From the NCBI GenBank assembly GCA_964364175.1, contig CAYILR010000039.1, positions 1 through 44,311 of the forward strand: a stretch of DNA of 44,311 nucleotides, given 5' to 3'. The notes beneath the pieces were generated by a model. It had not been told where the DNA came from and did no database searches. It was given only the letters and a program-made list of their open reading frames with translations. The stretch comes from CAYILR01 sp964364175 (GTDB taxonomy: Bacteria; Bdellovibrionota; UBA1018). Made by a program: the position numbers and the translations under genes. This document shows, in pieces, positions 32,605 through 40,972 of the stretch; position 1 is the stretch's first letter; each line of letters starts with the position of its first letter.

Positions 32605-34872
32605 TCAGGAGTAAAAACTACGTCCAGAACTCTCCAGTTCCAATAACGCAGAAGACGGAGCGTAGCGGGCTCCGAAGCGCTTCTCGTACTTTCTCAATTT
32701 CTCAACCACTGCCTTTGGCCCCAGTGTGTCCGCATATCTGAGCAACCCTCCACGAAAGGGAGGGAAACCCGTACCCATGATCATCCCCAAATCGACTTCG
32801 CTGGCGTTGTCGACAATCTGCTCTTTCAAACAGAGTGCTGCTTCGTTGATCATCGGCAAAACACATCGCTCAACAATTTCCACGCTCGATACTTTGCCCG
32901 GCACAGCGGTCACACCCATGATCTCGTAGACCTTGGGATCGAGCTGCTTGTTTTTTCCGGAGGAATCATATTTGTAAATTCCCAGTCCATTTTTCTTTCC
33001 AAGCCGACCTGCAGCCGTGAATTTAGTATGCGCGGGAGCTGGGACCACACGATCTCCGTAGGCGTCGTGCAAAATATGTCCAACCTTCTCGCCCACGTCG
33101 ATGCCAACTTCGTCAATCAACTCCATGGGACCCATCGGCATTCCAAAATCCAGCATTGCCGCATCGATTTCCTCGACCGGAACCCCTTCGGACAAAAGCC
33201 ACGTTGCTTCATTCAAGTAGGGCATCAGTAGACGATTCACCAAAAACCCAGCGCAATCCTTCACCACGATGGGAGTTTTGCCTAATTGTTTGCTAAATTG
33301 AAAAATTGTTGCGACAGCCACGTCTGATGTTTTTTCTCCGCGAATCACTTCCACCAATGGCATTTTGTTCACCGGATTGAAGAAGTGCATTCCCACAAAT
33401 CTCTCAGGCTTAGAAAACGCTTTTTGCATCTCAGAAATGGAGAGTGAAGAAGTGTTGGATGCAATGATCGTGTCATTCGCAACATTGCCTTCTAGCTCGG
33501 CGAGGACTTTCTTTTTCACATCCATGTTTTCAACAATGGCTTCGACGACCACATCGACTGCTTTGAATCCCGAGTAGTCCGTCACCGGAGCGATCAAATT
33601 CAACTTCTGCTCCAATTGACGTGCCCGGATTTTTTTGCGCTGAACGTCTTTTTTGAAGAGCTTCATCGCTGACTGAACCCCTAAAGCCAGAGCCTTGGTA
33701 TTCAGGTCTTTCATTCGAGAGGGAACATCTTTAGAAGCAAAGAGATGTGCAATACCACCGCCCATCACCCCTGCTCCAAGAACTGCTGCCTGGCGAACTT
33801 TCTTCTCTTGCACAGAAGTCTGAGCACCCAGGCCCTTGGATTTTTTTACCACCTCTGTCATGAAGAAAATCCGAATCAGATTCTTTGAAACATCCGTTGC
33901 AGCTACTCTGCCAAACCCTTGAGCCTCACGCTTCATCGCCTCGTCTCGATCTGACCCTTTCAGACGAGCACTGTAGTGTCCACCGGTTGCCTGGATGACA
34001 TCCAGAGCTTCGAGCGGAGCCGGATAATGACCACGACTTTTGTGAATCACAGTTTCACGTGCTTTTTTCAAAATCACGCGACGTCCGAGCGGAGTTTTCT
34101 CCATGAGGGCTCCAACGGGTCCACCCATTCCAGCCAGCTTAGGCACTTTTGCCAATCGTTCGCGCGCTTGCAAAGCCTTCAGGTTTTTCTTGGTCCAAGC
34201 CAAAACGCCGGCTGTAAAATTCTCCTTGGGCAAAACTGCTTCGATCAAACTGGATTTATATGCACGTTCGGCAGTCAGAGTCTTCCCCGATAAAATCAAA
34301 TCCAACGCCGTGGCCAATCCCACTTTGCGAGGCATCCGAACACAACCCCCCATTCCCGGAATCACACCCAACATGACCTCAGGCAAACCAATCCGCGCCG
34401 CAGGATCATCCGCCATCACAATCGCAGTGCTAGCCAAACTAAACTCACATCCGCCACCCATAGCCGCACCCGCAACTGCCGCAACAGTGGGGAAAGACAA
34501 GTCCTCCCAGCGGTCCAAAAGCTTCTGCCCTTCACGAGAAAGCAACTCAGCTTCAGCAGAAGTTTTCGCTGCTTGAATCATCTCGATATCAGCGCCAGCA
34601 ATAAAAATTCCAGGTTTGCCTGAGAGCAAAACCAACGCATCGATTTTTCCAGCTTTTGCTTTTTCTTCCAGAACCGGAAGCACCGTCAAAAACTCATCCA
34701 TCACCGGCCGGTTCAGCTTGTTGACCTTCTCTCCCGGCATATCAAATGTGAGCGTCCAAATCTTTGCTCCCATCTGCGTGGTCAAATCTTCAAGATGAAA
34801 AATCTTTTGTCCCCCACTCTTCGTGGTCGATGGGTTTCCGGAGTTCTTGGACATGTGGTGTTCTGTTTGCAT
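32605..34872 (-). CDS. Fused enoyl-CoA hydratase / 3-hydroxyacyl-CoA dehydrogenase (FadJ/FadB alpha type)
   Basis: Roughly residues 20-210 are a crotonase domain with the oxyanion-hole segments GIFIAGADI and GAAMGGGCEF. From about 360 there is a 3-hydroxyacyl-CoA dehydrogenase with NAD motif GAGVMGGGIAHLFA, the catalytic HFFNPVNKMPLVEVI and KDCAGFLVNRLLMPYLNEA. A C-terminal repeat follows. It performs two consecutive beta-oxidation steps; no thiolase is nearby. The frame opens at 34908, but that Met lies inside the upstream gene's terminator. The ATG at 34872 (GGTG 6 nt upstream) is preferred; 34884 and 34854 are also possible. Confidence 0.92.
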   Translation of the reverse strand: MQTEHHMSKNSGNPSTTKSGGQKIFHLEDLTTQMGAKIWTLTFDMPGEKVNKLNRPVMDEFLTVLPVLEEKAKAGKIDALVLLSGKPGIFIAGADIEMIQAAKTSAEAELLSREGQKLLDRWEDLSFPTVAAVAGAAMGGGCEFSLASTAIVMADDPAARIGLPEVMLGVIPGMGGCVRMPRKVGLATALDLILSGKTLTAERAYKSSLIEAVLPKENFTAGVLAWTKKNLKALQARERLAKVPKLAGMGGPVGALMEKTPLGRRVILKKARETVIHKSRGHYPAPLEALDVIQATGGHYSARLKGSDRDEAMKREAQGFGRVAATDVSKNLIRIFFMTEVVKKSKGLGAQTSVQEKKVRQAAVLGAGVMGGGIAHLFASKDVPSRMKDLNTKALALGVQSAMKLFKKDVQRKKIRARQLEQKLNLIAPVTDYSGFKAVDVVVEAIVENMDVKKKVLAELEGNVANDTIIASNTSSLSISEMQKAFSKPERFVGMHFFNPVNKMPLVEVIRGEKTSDVAVATIFQFSKQLGKTPIVVKDCAGFLVNRLLMPYLNEATWLLSEGVPVEEIDAAMLDFGMPMGPMELIDEVGIDVGEKVGHILHDAYGDRVVPAPAHTKFTAAGRLGKKNGLGIYKYDSSGKNKQLDPKVYEIMGVTAVPGKVSSVEIVERCVLPMINEAALCLKEQIVDNASEVDLGMIMGTGFPPFRGGLLRYADTLGPKAVVEKLRKYEKRFGARYAPSSALLELESSGRSFYS

Positions 34873-34883
34873 AGACGACACCA

Positions 34884-34934
34884 TAAGAAAAAAAGGGAAG
34901 TTACTCAAGCTTTCCTTGAGGCAACTTCCCTTTT
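34884..34934 (-). terminator. Intrinsic terminator of the outer-membrane barrel gene
   Basis: A strong stem pairs 34891-34902 with 34923-34934 (12 bp), extended by 34904-34909 with 34915-34920. On the minus strand it ends in a run of seven T. It lies 25 nt after the barrel gene stop and reaches right up to the fadJ-like start codons. On the plus strand it is nearly symmetrical and could also stop opposite-strand transcripts. Confidence 0.9.
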
Positions 34935-34958
34935 CTAAAGGAGTATTTGTAATTAGGA

Positions 34959-36323
34959 CTAAAACCCGAAACTGACGCCCATCTGAACCACATAGAAGTT
35001 GTTGTTCAAGAAGGAGTTCGCCAAATCCCGACGGTCTTGGTCAAGCCCGTTGGCATTGTAGCCATAGTTCGTTGGATAGTAAGCGTTGTAACCGCTTGCA
35101 TACGGATTGTAGGGATTCGTCAAGTAGGGGTTATACATCCCTGCTCCGGTAGTGGCGGTCGTGTTGGGCTGATTCGAACGAGATGACAAAGTATTGTAGA
35201 ACTTCGCCACAGCACCGATCGAAACGTTCTTGCTGATTCGCAAGTCCAAACCCGTCGAGATCTGACCCATGAAAGCATCAAGCTGATAATCATCAGACAA
35301 GTTGCCCATTCCACTTTTACCCATGCGATCAATGATGACTTGATCGTAGTTCACGAAAGTTCGTGAGTACGCTGCGCCACCGCCGACGAAGGGGCGGATT
35401 CGGGATTCGGATCCCAAGAAGTACAATTTCACGCCTGCATCGAAGATATTCTGCTTTGCAGTCAAAGGTTCGTTCAACTGAGAGCCCCCTTGGAAAAATT
35501 GATATTGTTGAACGATCGGGCTAGGGGTGGAGGATTTAGCTCCGTATTCGCCGTAGGTGTAACCCATTTCGACGCCCACGCTGTCGGAGACACCGACTTC
35601 AGCGCCCAACCCAGCGGCATAGCGCGAGTTGATGTTGGCAGCGTTCGAACCCAAAGTTCCAGCCATCCCCAATCGAGGAGAAAACTTGAGAGTATTGGGC
35701 TCCATTCCGTTCGAAGGAGGAGTTGTAGTAATTTGAGCAGTTGAACTGCCGCCTGCAGGAGCTGATTGTTGCACAATGACAACGTCAGCAGCCTTGCCTG
35801 GATGATCCGAGACAGGAGCTACGACCACTTCGTTTCCAGTCACGACTGGACGAGTGTTGTTGACTGGTTGCGCTTGAGGATTCAGGTCAGCGTGAGCGGC
35901 TAGTGCCGACACTTCTGCCGTTCGTCTGGCTTCGTCTTGGAGACGAAGATTTTCTAATTTTTCTTGCAAAATATCTTCATTTTTTAGTTCTTCGCGAACT
36001 CGTGAGCGTCTCATCAACTCAGAACGAGACATATTGACCTCGTCTCCTGGCTGTTGGGTCTGAGCCATGTACTGATGCTGCTGCACGGGCTGCTGTATAT
36101 AGATAGGTTGTTGCTGCATCGTAATCTCGGCTTTGCGAGAAGTATTCAGAACTTGTCTGAAGTTTTCTCGTTCAGCTCCACGAGCAGTATCCGCCTGATA
36201 GGCAGGTTGATTTAAATCACTTTCTAAAACCAACTCGGCCGAAGCCTTGTGGCTAATCACTGCTGCTGCCGCGACAGTTCCGGCGAGTAGCGTCAGTGCT
36301 AGTTTTTTCCTTTTCCGTTCCAT
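34959..36323 (-). CDS. Outer-membrane beta-barrel protein with coiled-coil/Gln-rich N-terminal region
   Basis: The 454-residue protein has a signal peptide (basic MERKRKK, hydrophobic stretch, KASA). A Gln/Pro-rich segment (about 65-95) and a charged probable coiled coil (about 98-145) follow. From about residue 215 there is an eight-strand-like barrel (alternating strands such as AGLGAEVGVSDSVGVEMGYTYGEYG, FVGGGAAYSR). It ends in Phe (VVQMGVSFGF), as outer-membrane proteins do. A Tyr/Asn-rich loop (about 395-430) may face outside. It resembles OmpA/OmpW-like barrels without an OmpA peptidoglycan domain. AAGGAG lies 8 nt before the ATG, and an own terminator follows. This suggests a well-expressed single gene. 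Confidence 0.8.
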   Translation of the reverse strand: MERKRKKLALTLLAGTVAAAAVISHKASAELVLESDLNQPAYQADTARGAERENFRQVLNTSRKAEITMQQQPIYIQQPVQQHQYMAQTQQPGDEVNMSRSELMRRSRVREELKNEDILQEKLENLRLQDEARRTAEVSALAAHADLNPQAQPVNNTRPVVTGNEVVVAPVSDHPGKAADVVIVQQSAPAGGSSTAQITTTPPSNGMEPNTLKFSPRLGMAGTLGSNAANINSRYAAGLGAEVGVSDSVGVEMGYTYGEYGAKSSTPSPIVQQYQFFQGGSQLNEPLTAKQNIFDAGVKLYFLGSESRIRPFVGGGAAYSRTFVNYDQVIIDRMGKSGMGNLSDDYQLDAFMGQISTGLDLRISKNVSIGAVAKFYNTLSSRSNQPNTTATTGAGMYNPYLTNPYNPYASGYNAYYPTNYGYNANGLDQDRRDLANSFLNNNFYVVQMGVSFGF

Positions 36324-36541
36324 ATAAAATACTCCTTATTGGCAATCCTCCATGAGCAATCTCCGTGCCAAATAACGAATTTAATTTGTTTAATATTATT
36401 TATTTAATAATTGTAGTGACTTAACTGAATTTTTTCCTGATTCGAGATAAAACATTACTCTTCAACGAATGAAATTTATGTAGAACTTTTAGACAACTAT
36501 CAAAAAAATGTGCAGTTTTTTGTCAATTCAGAGCCGAAATG
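36324..36541 (-). promoter_or_regulatory. AT-rich leader/promoter region of the barrel gene
   Basis: This 218-bp gap is very AT-rich. It includes a TTGACA on the minus strand (36526-36521) without a convincing -10 at standard spacing, and an A/T block at about 36379-36412. AAGGAG at 36337-36332 is the ribosome-binding site. No terminator for the upstream operon is obvious. Confidence 0.4.
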
Positions 36542-36772
36542 TCACCGGCCCAGCGGGAAAGAATGAAAGCCACCCGGGGTAAACAATGCATTATCCATCG
36601 TCTTCATGAGATTTTTGGTTAGCTTAATATAGAGAGGACCTAGAATTTTTTTTGTGATCCCCACGGCGATCATCACAGTAATAGACAGCATCAGCATATA
36701 CTCCACCGTCGCCTGGGCATCCTCATTCAACATAAATCGTTTAATATTTAAAACAACCTTAGTTAATGCCAT
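36542..36772 (-). CDS. Small Flp/TadE-pilin-like protein
   Basis: This 76-residue protein carries NEDAQATVEYMLMLSITVMIAVG. It resembles Flp/Tad pilin N-termini: a short basic leader, a prepilin-peptidase-like site after Ala, Glu at position +5 and a hydrophobic helix. A further basic stretch and a Gly/Phe tail follow. The ATG at 36772 overlaps the purB stop by 14 bp; the frame runs 32 codons further up inside purB, but that part has no support. No Tad assembly genes are in the window. It may be a minor pilin or another small membrane protein that kept the motif. Confidence 0.6.
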   Translation of the reverse strand: MALTKVVLNIKRFMLNEDAQATVEYMLMLSITVMIAVGITKKILGPLYIKLTKNLMKTMDNALFTPGGFHSFPLGR

Positions 36773-38075
36773 TCCGCCGATAGATTTCCTTGGAGTTTCG
36801 GATTTGGTATTGAATCGAGCAAAGCTCTCGAAGCTGCTTCGGCTTGAGCTTCTTTTGAATTTCAGCATGCCCTTCTAATAAAGAGAGGAAATCCCTCTCT
36901 CCATCAAAACTCGCCAGCGCACATTCCTGCACCCACTTATAAGCGTCCTCGCGAGTCACACCCTTCTTCACCAACTCTAATAGAACATGGCCCGAGAATA
37001 CGGTTTTCCCCGCCTTATTGAGATTGGTCTGAACTTGCTTCTGACTGACTTCGAGACCCTCCAGAACCCGCTTGAGCCTTTGCAAAGAATAATCCATCAA
37101 AATCGCAGCGTCAGGAAACACCACCCGCTCTACGGAAGAATGGCTGATATCTCGCTCATGCCAAAGCGCAATATTCTCCAGAGCCATTTGTGCATAGCCC
37201 CGCAGCATTCGAGCAGCTCCTGACAGATTTTCGGAAGAAATCGGATTTCGTTTATGCGGCATTGCGCTTGAGCCTTTTTGTCCTTTTTGAAATCCCTCGT
37301 GCACTTCATTGACTTCGGACCTCTGCAGGTGCCTGAGCTCCACTGTAATTCGTTCCATCGAGCAGCCACAGATCGCCAGCGCTTGCAGAAACTCCGCATG
37401 TCGATCCCGAGGCACCACTTGAGTGCTGACAGATTCTCGTTGCAGTCCAAGGCGCTTCAAAACACGCTCTTCGAAATCAGGTCCCCAGTGTGCGTTCACA
37501 CCGACTGCTCCAGAGAGTTTGCCAAAACGCATTTGCTCCAGACTTCTTTCAAGACGCTCTCGGTTCCTCTCCCACTCCACCATCCAGCCCAAGAACTTCA
37601 GCCCAAAAACAGTGGGCTCTGCAAATATCCCGTGAGATCGACCAATCGTGGGCAGTTTTCGATACTGTTTTGCTTTCTTCTTCAAAACAACAATCAATTC
37701 ATCAATGTCCTGAAGCAGAATTTGCCCAGCCTCCTGAACTAAAACAGAAAGAGCTGTATCCACGACATCCGATGAGGTCAGGCCAAAATGAACGTATCTA
37801 GAAATCGGTCCGATTTCTTCTGCAACTGCGGTGGTGAAAGCAATGATATCGTGACGCGTAACTGCTTCATGCGTGTCCACTCGCACCGGATCCACTCCGC
37901 CATTTTTAATTAATTTCTGCAAAGCTTGAATCAATTTTTTGCGATCTGAGGAAGGAATTAATTTAATCCGACACAGCTCTTCGCAAACTGCCGTCTCTAC
38001 CTTCAGCCAGGTGAGGTATTTATTTCGTTCAGACCAAATTCCTGCCATTTCGGCGCGCGAATATCGAGCAATCAT
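36759..38075 (-). CDS. purB: Adenylosuccinate lyase
   Basis: The 438-residue protein starts MIARYSRAEMAGIWSERNKYL, the normal PurB N-terminus. It has TRHDIIAF, HFGLTSSDVVDTA, the catalytic-loop motif GSSAMPHKRNPISSENL and an intact C-terminal domain. It acts twice in purine synthesis, on SAICAR and on adenylosuccinate. GAGG lies 8 nt before the ATG at 38075, which overlaps the glycosyltransferase stop in an ATGA; an upstream extension of 51 codons is therefore rejected. Its place in an envelope-biosynthesis operon is unusual. Confidence 0.95.
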   Translation of the reverse strand: MIARYSRAEMAGIWSERNKYLTWLKVETAVCEELCRIKLIPSSDRKKLIQALQKLIKNGGVDPVRVDTHEAVTRHDIIAFTTAVAEEIGPISRYVHFGLTSSDVVDTALSVLVQEAGQILLQDIDELIVVLKKKAKQYRKLPTIGRSHGIFAEPTVFGLKFLGWMVEWERNRERLERSLEQMRFGKLSGAVGVNAHWGPDFEERVLKRLGLQRESVSTQVVPRDRHAEFLQALAICGCSMERITVELRHLQRSEVNEVHEGFQKGQKGSSAMPHKRNPISSENLSGAARMLRGYAQMALENIALWHERDISHSSVERVVFPDAAILMDYSLQRLKRVLEGLEVSQKQVQTNLNKAGKTVFSGHVLLELVKKGVTREDAYKWVQECALASFDGERDFLSLLEGHAEIQKKLKPKQLRELCSIQYQIRNSKEIYRRNGIN

Positions 38076-39034
38076 TTTTTTTCCTCTAAGCCCTCTCCCT
38101 TTACCACTCTTTGATAGAGTTTGACATAATCCTCTGCCATCCGCCGATAATGAAATCGATGCATCGCCCAGTCCCGACAGGCTTGAGGAGACCATGGAAG
38201 AGTATCGCGCTTCAACCAATCGATCCACTCCTCGTCTTGATCGCCTAACAACGTCCCGACTTCAGGGTGAACTAATTCCGGCAAACTGCCTTTTCGCGAA
38301 GCAATCACAGGAGTTCCAGACATCAAGGCTTCCGCTACCACGAGACCAAACGGCTCATCCCAAATCACAGGAAAAAGAAGTGCCTTCGCCCGAGAAAACA
38401 CCTTCGCTTTTTCCTCACCCCCCACGGATCCCAACCAACGAAATCCGGGGGTCAAAAAGGATTCCACTCTTTTGTGCCAAGGACGACTTCCCCCAGCGAT
38501 CCAAAGAGGAGCGCCTGCCTTTTTGCAGCGTCTCATGGCACCTGCGAGATTTTTTACATTCCAAGAGGTCTTGGAGAAAAACAAAAATGGGTTTTCACGT
38601 TTTCCGGGATTGAAAACATATTCCTGAGGATCAATTCCATTGTGAACAAAAATCCGAGATCCATGCCGACGCGCATGATCCTCGCTCAAAAAAACTGTAT
38701 TTCTGGGGAAAACTTCGCCGGGTTTCCCATTGCCATGCACTGTAGTGATGTGAGGAATCGACAGCCGGGACAGCTCTTCTGCCCCCGGAGGCGCCATGAA
38801 ATGAATCACATCCGTTGAATCGGGAATCAGCGGCAACACGTCAGTTAACGAGCACTGCCCCCGCGCAACTGACAAATGTTTCATATCGCTGGGCAGTCGA
38901 CTCGATTCCAAAGCTGCAATCTGAACTTCGTGTCCCAGTTCGAGCAATCCCCGAGCCAGCCACATCACCACGCGCTCAGTTCCACCATAATGTTGCGCTG
39001 GCAGCTGCACGGGATGGAACAACAAAACTCTCAC
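38072..39034 (-). CDS. GT4-family glycosyltransferase
   Basis: The 320-residue GT-B enzyme has an N-terminal acceptor domain with the glycine-rich QHYGGTERVVMWLARGLLE. Its nucleotide-sugar domain carries the GT4 motif with its paired Glu residues in DEPFGLVVAEALMSGTPVIA. It probably adds a sugar to LPS or another envelope glycan, judging by the Kdo-transferase and heptosyltransferase genes upstream in the same operon. Donor and acceptor are unknown. It overlaps its neighbours by 4 bp on each side. Confidence 0.88.
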   Translation of the reverse strand: MRVLLFHPVQLPAQHYGGTERVVMWLARGLLELGHEVQIAALESSRLPSDMKHLSVARGQCSLTDVLPLIPDSTDVIHFMAPPGAEELSRLSIPHITTVHGNGKPGEVFPRNTVFLSEDHARRHGSRIFVHNGIDPQEYVFNPGKRENPFLFFSKTSWNVKNLAGAMRRCKKAGAPLWIAGGSRPWHKRVESFLTPGFRWLGSVGGEEKAKVFSRAKALLFPVIWDEPFGLVVAEALMSGTPVIASRKGSLPELVHPEVGTLLGDQDEEWIDWLKRDTLPWSPQACRDWAMHRFHYRRMAEDYVKLYQRVVKGEGLEEKK

Positions 39035-40551
39035 GCAAAAACCCCGGGAATGCCCGATTGCAGGGCCAGCCAGTGTGATGCTTCGACCGCTGCTACTGCA
39101 GATCCCCAGGTTCCCAACTGTGGATAGGATTCACCCGAAACAATGAACGCACCTTTGATATTCGTTTCCGGCCCCACCCCTGGATTGAGATAAATTCTGA
39201 GATTCTCAGGAATATACTCGAGAGAAGGGAACCCGTAGACTTGTGAAAACTCTTCGTCAGCGGAATCTAATACCGGAAACACATTTTTGCATTTTTCATC
39301 CAAAAGAGGAAAATATTGAGCTGCTGCTTTCAACATTCTCTTCGCCACTCGATTCTGAAATCCTGGGTCCAGTGATTCTGATTCAAAGGGAAGTGTGGTT
39401 CTAAGAAACACAATGTCATCCTTTGAATTGCCTTCAAGGCCGTACTCCTCCACAGTTTTCACCTCAATATAGAGAACTGGCGATCCCTCCTCATGAATCG
39501 CAAACCGACGAGCATGGCTGTCTGAAAAAAAATCGCGCGAGACCCTTGCCGCAATAGTAAAAAACCACCCCGAGGGTTTACAGAGTTCATCGAGCTTGAT
39601 TTTTTTCTGAAGCAGATTTTTCATCTGATCCACGGAGCAACCTACCATCAAACTCCCCACGTCGACTTGCTTCTTCTCCTCTCCCAGCAACAAATGCGAA
39701 ATTCGATCCTGATTCAGGCGAATCTCTAAGCTGACTGGGTGATCCAAAACCAAAACGCCCCTTTCCTGAGCCGTGCGGGTCAAAAACGAACGCAGCTCCC
39801 AGACGCCCCCTTGCAGGCTTCTGCCGGTTTGGCCGAGCGTAGTCAGATGAAGCAGATCAAACAAATCTCTGGCATGAGCTCGCTCCTCAGTTTGCAAAGA
39901 CCAGAGAGAACCAATCCATGCCTGCGTTTGAGCATCCAGGCGCGAAAGACGTTGGTTCATCCATTTTTTATCTTGGGAAGTTCGTGAAATGTTCTCGTTG
40001 GTTTTCGGCTCAAAAAGATAAGATCGAATATCAGCTGAACTCCGAGTAAAACTTGCCCAGCTCAATTTGGATCGTCGATCCTGTTTCCGCAGCATTTGCG
40101 GATATTTTTGCCAAAACTGCAACATCGGCTCAGAGTACCGGGCAAATATCTGCGGCATTTTTTTTAATGGAGCATGGGTGTCTGTAAAGTTCCAATCACA
40201 TTCCACGTCCCAGTCTTGCAGCTCCTTGGACACAACAAAGTGTGAGCCCTGACACCATACGGCACTGTTTAGATTTTTTGAGTCAACCAGCTTTTCCGTG
40301 TCCGAAATTTCCAATTTGGACAAAAGCTCTCTCCAAAGTCCTTGAGATTGACGATGCTCCCCTAACCCCAAAAACCAGGAAGATTCTGGGTCAACCACTG
40401 ACATTTTGTCTTTTGAATAAACTTTTCCTTGAGAACCACATTGCGGAATCATCAAGACAGTGAGCCCGAGTCGATTGACCAGCAAGCCCGCGAGAATTGC
40501 CCCAGGATGATCGCCTACTACGACGCAGTCATAGCGATCCTTGAGTTTCAT
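39031..40551 (-). CDS. Putative FAD/NAD(P)-fold oxidoreductase of unknown substrate
   Basis: The 506-residue protein opens with a beta-alpha-beta dinucleotide fold (YDCVVVGDHPGAILAGLLVNRLGLTVLMI). Its glycine motif reads GDHPGAILAG rather than the usual GxGxxG. Near the C-terminus NIKGAFIVSGESYPQLGTWGSAVAAVEAS resembles the closing FAD-binding segment of phytoene-desaturase/amine-oxidase-like flavoproteins. The middle is unlike anything I recognise. The ATG at 40551 overlaps the upstream hotdog gene stop (ATGA). Cofactor binding is likely; enzymatic activity is unproven because of the altered motif. Confidence 0.62.
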   Translation of the reverse strand: MKLKDRYDCVVVGDHPGAILAGLLVNRLGLTVLMIPQCGSQGKVYSKDKMSVVDPESSWFLGLGEHRQSQGLWRELLSKLEISDTEKLVDSKNLNSAVWCQGSHFVVSKELQDWDVECDWNFTDTHAPLKKMPQIFARYSEPMLQFWQKYPQMLRKQDRRSKLSWASFTRSSADIRSYLFEPKTNENISRTSQDKKWMNQRLSRLDAQTQAWIGSLWSLQTEERAHARDLFDLLHLTTLGQTGRSLQGGVWELRSFLTRTAQERGVLVLDHPVSLEIRLNQDRISHLLLGEEKKQVDVGSLMVGCSVDQMKNLLQKKIKLDELCKPSGWFFTIAARVSRDFFSDSHARRFAIHEEGSPVLYIEVKTVEEYGLEGNSKDDIVFLRTTLPFESESLDPGFQNRVAKRMLKAAAQYFPLLDEKCKNVFPVLDSADEEFSQVYGFPSLEYIPENLRIYLNPGVGPETNIKGAFIVSGESYPQLGTWGSAVAAVEASHWLALQSGIPGVFA

Positions 40552-40964
40552 TTTTGCGCTTTGAGCCTCTGTAGAGGGACAGGCGTAACGCAAGTTCCCT
40601 TGGCACGGCAAACTACGACCGGTTGAGCAAGAAACTCGGCAGACGAAACCGCCAGTCCACCCTGTTCAACGGGCAACGAGCGAATTACTTTGCGCGCCTC
40701 AAACTCCATTTTGCGAGAACTTTTTCCAATCTCAACTATTTTCCCGACGGCCTCGATATAATCGCCGACTTGAACCGGAGCCAAAAACTCCACCGACTCG
40801 TAGGCTCGAAATAATCCTTCGTCTCCATCCAGACGAATCAGCAACTCGGTCGCCACATCCCCAAAAAGCTGCAGCATCTTGGCCCCATCCACGAGCCCCC
40901 CTGCATAATGCCCATCATGCCCGCCGATGCGGATCCGAATCATTGCTTCAATTGGTTTTGTCAT
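40548..40964 (-). CDS. 3-aminobutyryl-CoA ammonia-lyase-like hotdog protein
   Basis: The 138-residue single hotdog domain contains GHDGHYAGGLVDGAKMLQLFGD, VATELLIRLDGDEGLF, SVEFLAPVQVGDYIEA and the end motif VVVCRAKGTC. This closely resembles Kal, the 3-aminobutyryl-CoA ammonia-lyase of the lysine fermentation pathway, as I remember that family. The other lysine-fermentation genes are absent here and the gene sits between kdtA and a flavoprotein-like gene. It may act on another beta-amino-acyl or hydroxyacyl thioester. It begins 8 nt after the kdtA-like stop and overlaps the next gene by 4 bp. Confidence 0.8.
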   Translation of the reverse strand: MTKPIEAMIRIRIGGHDGHYAGGLVDGAKMLQLFGDVATELLIRLDGDEGLFRAYESVEFLAPVQVGDYIEAVGKIVEIGKSSRKMEFEARKVIRSLPVEQGGLAVSSAEFLAQPVVVCRAKGTCVTPVPLQRLKAQK

Positions 40965-40972
40965 ATCTTTGG

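Noticed and set aside
34873..34908. Start of the fadJ-like gene at 34908
   Set aside because: That codon is inside the stem of the upstream gene's intrinsic terminator.
38076..38228. 51-codon N-terminal extension of PurB
   Set aside because: It lies within the glycosyltransferase coding sequence; the ATG at 38075 has a Shine-Dalgarno, an ATGA overlap and the conserved family N-terminus.
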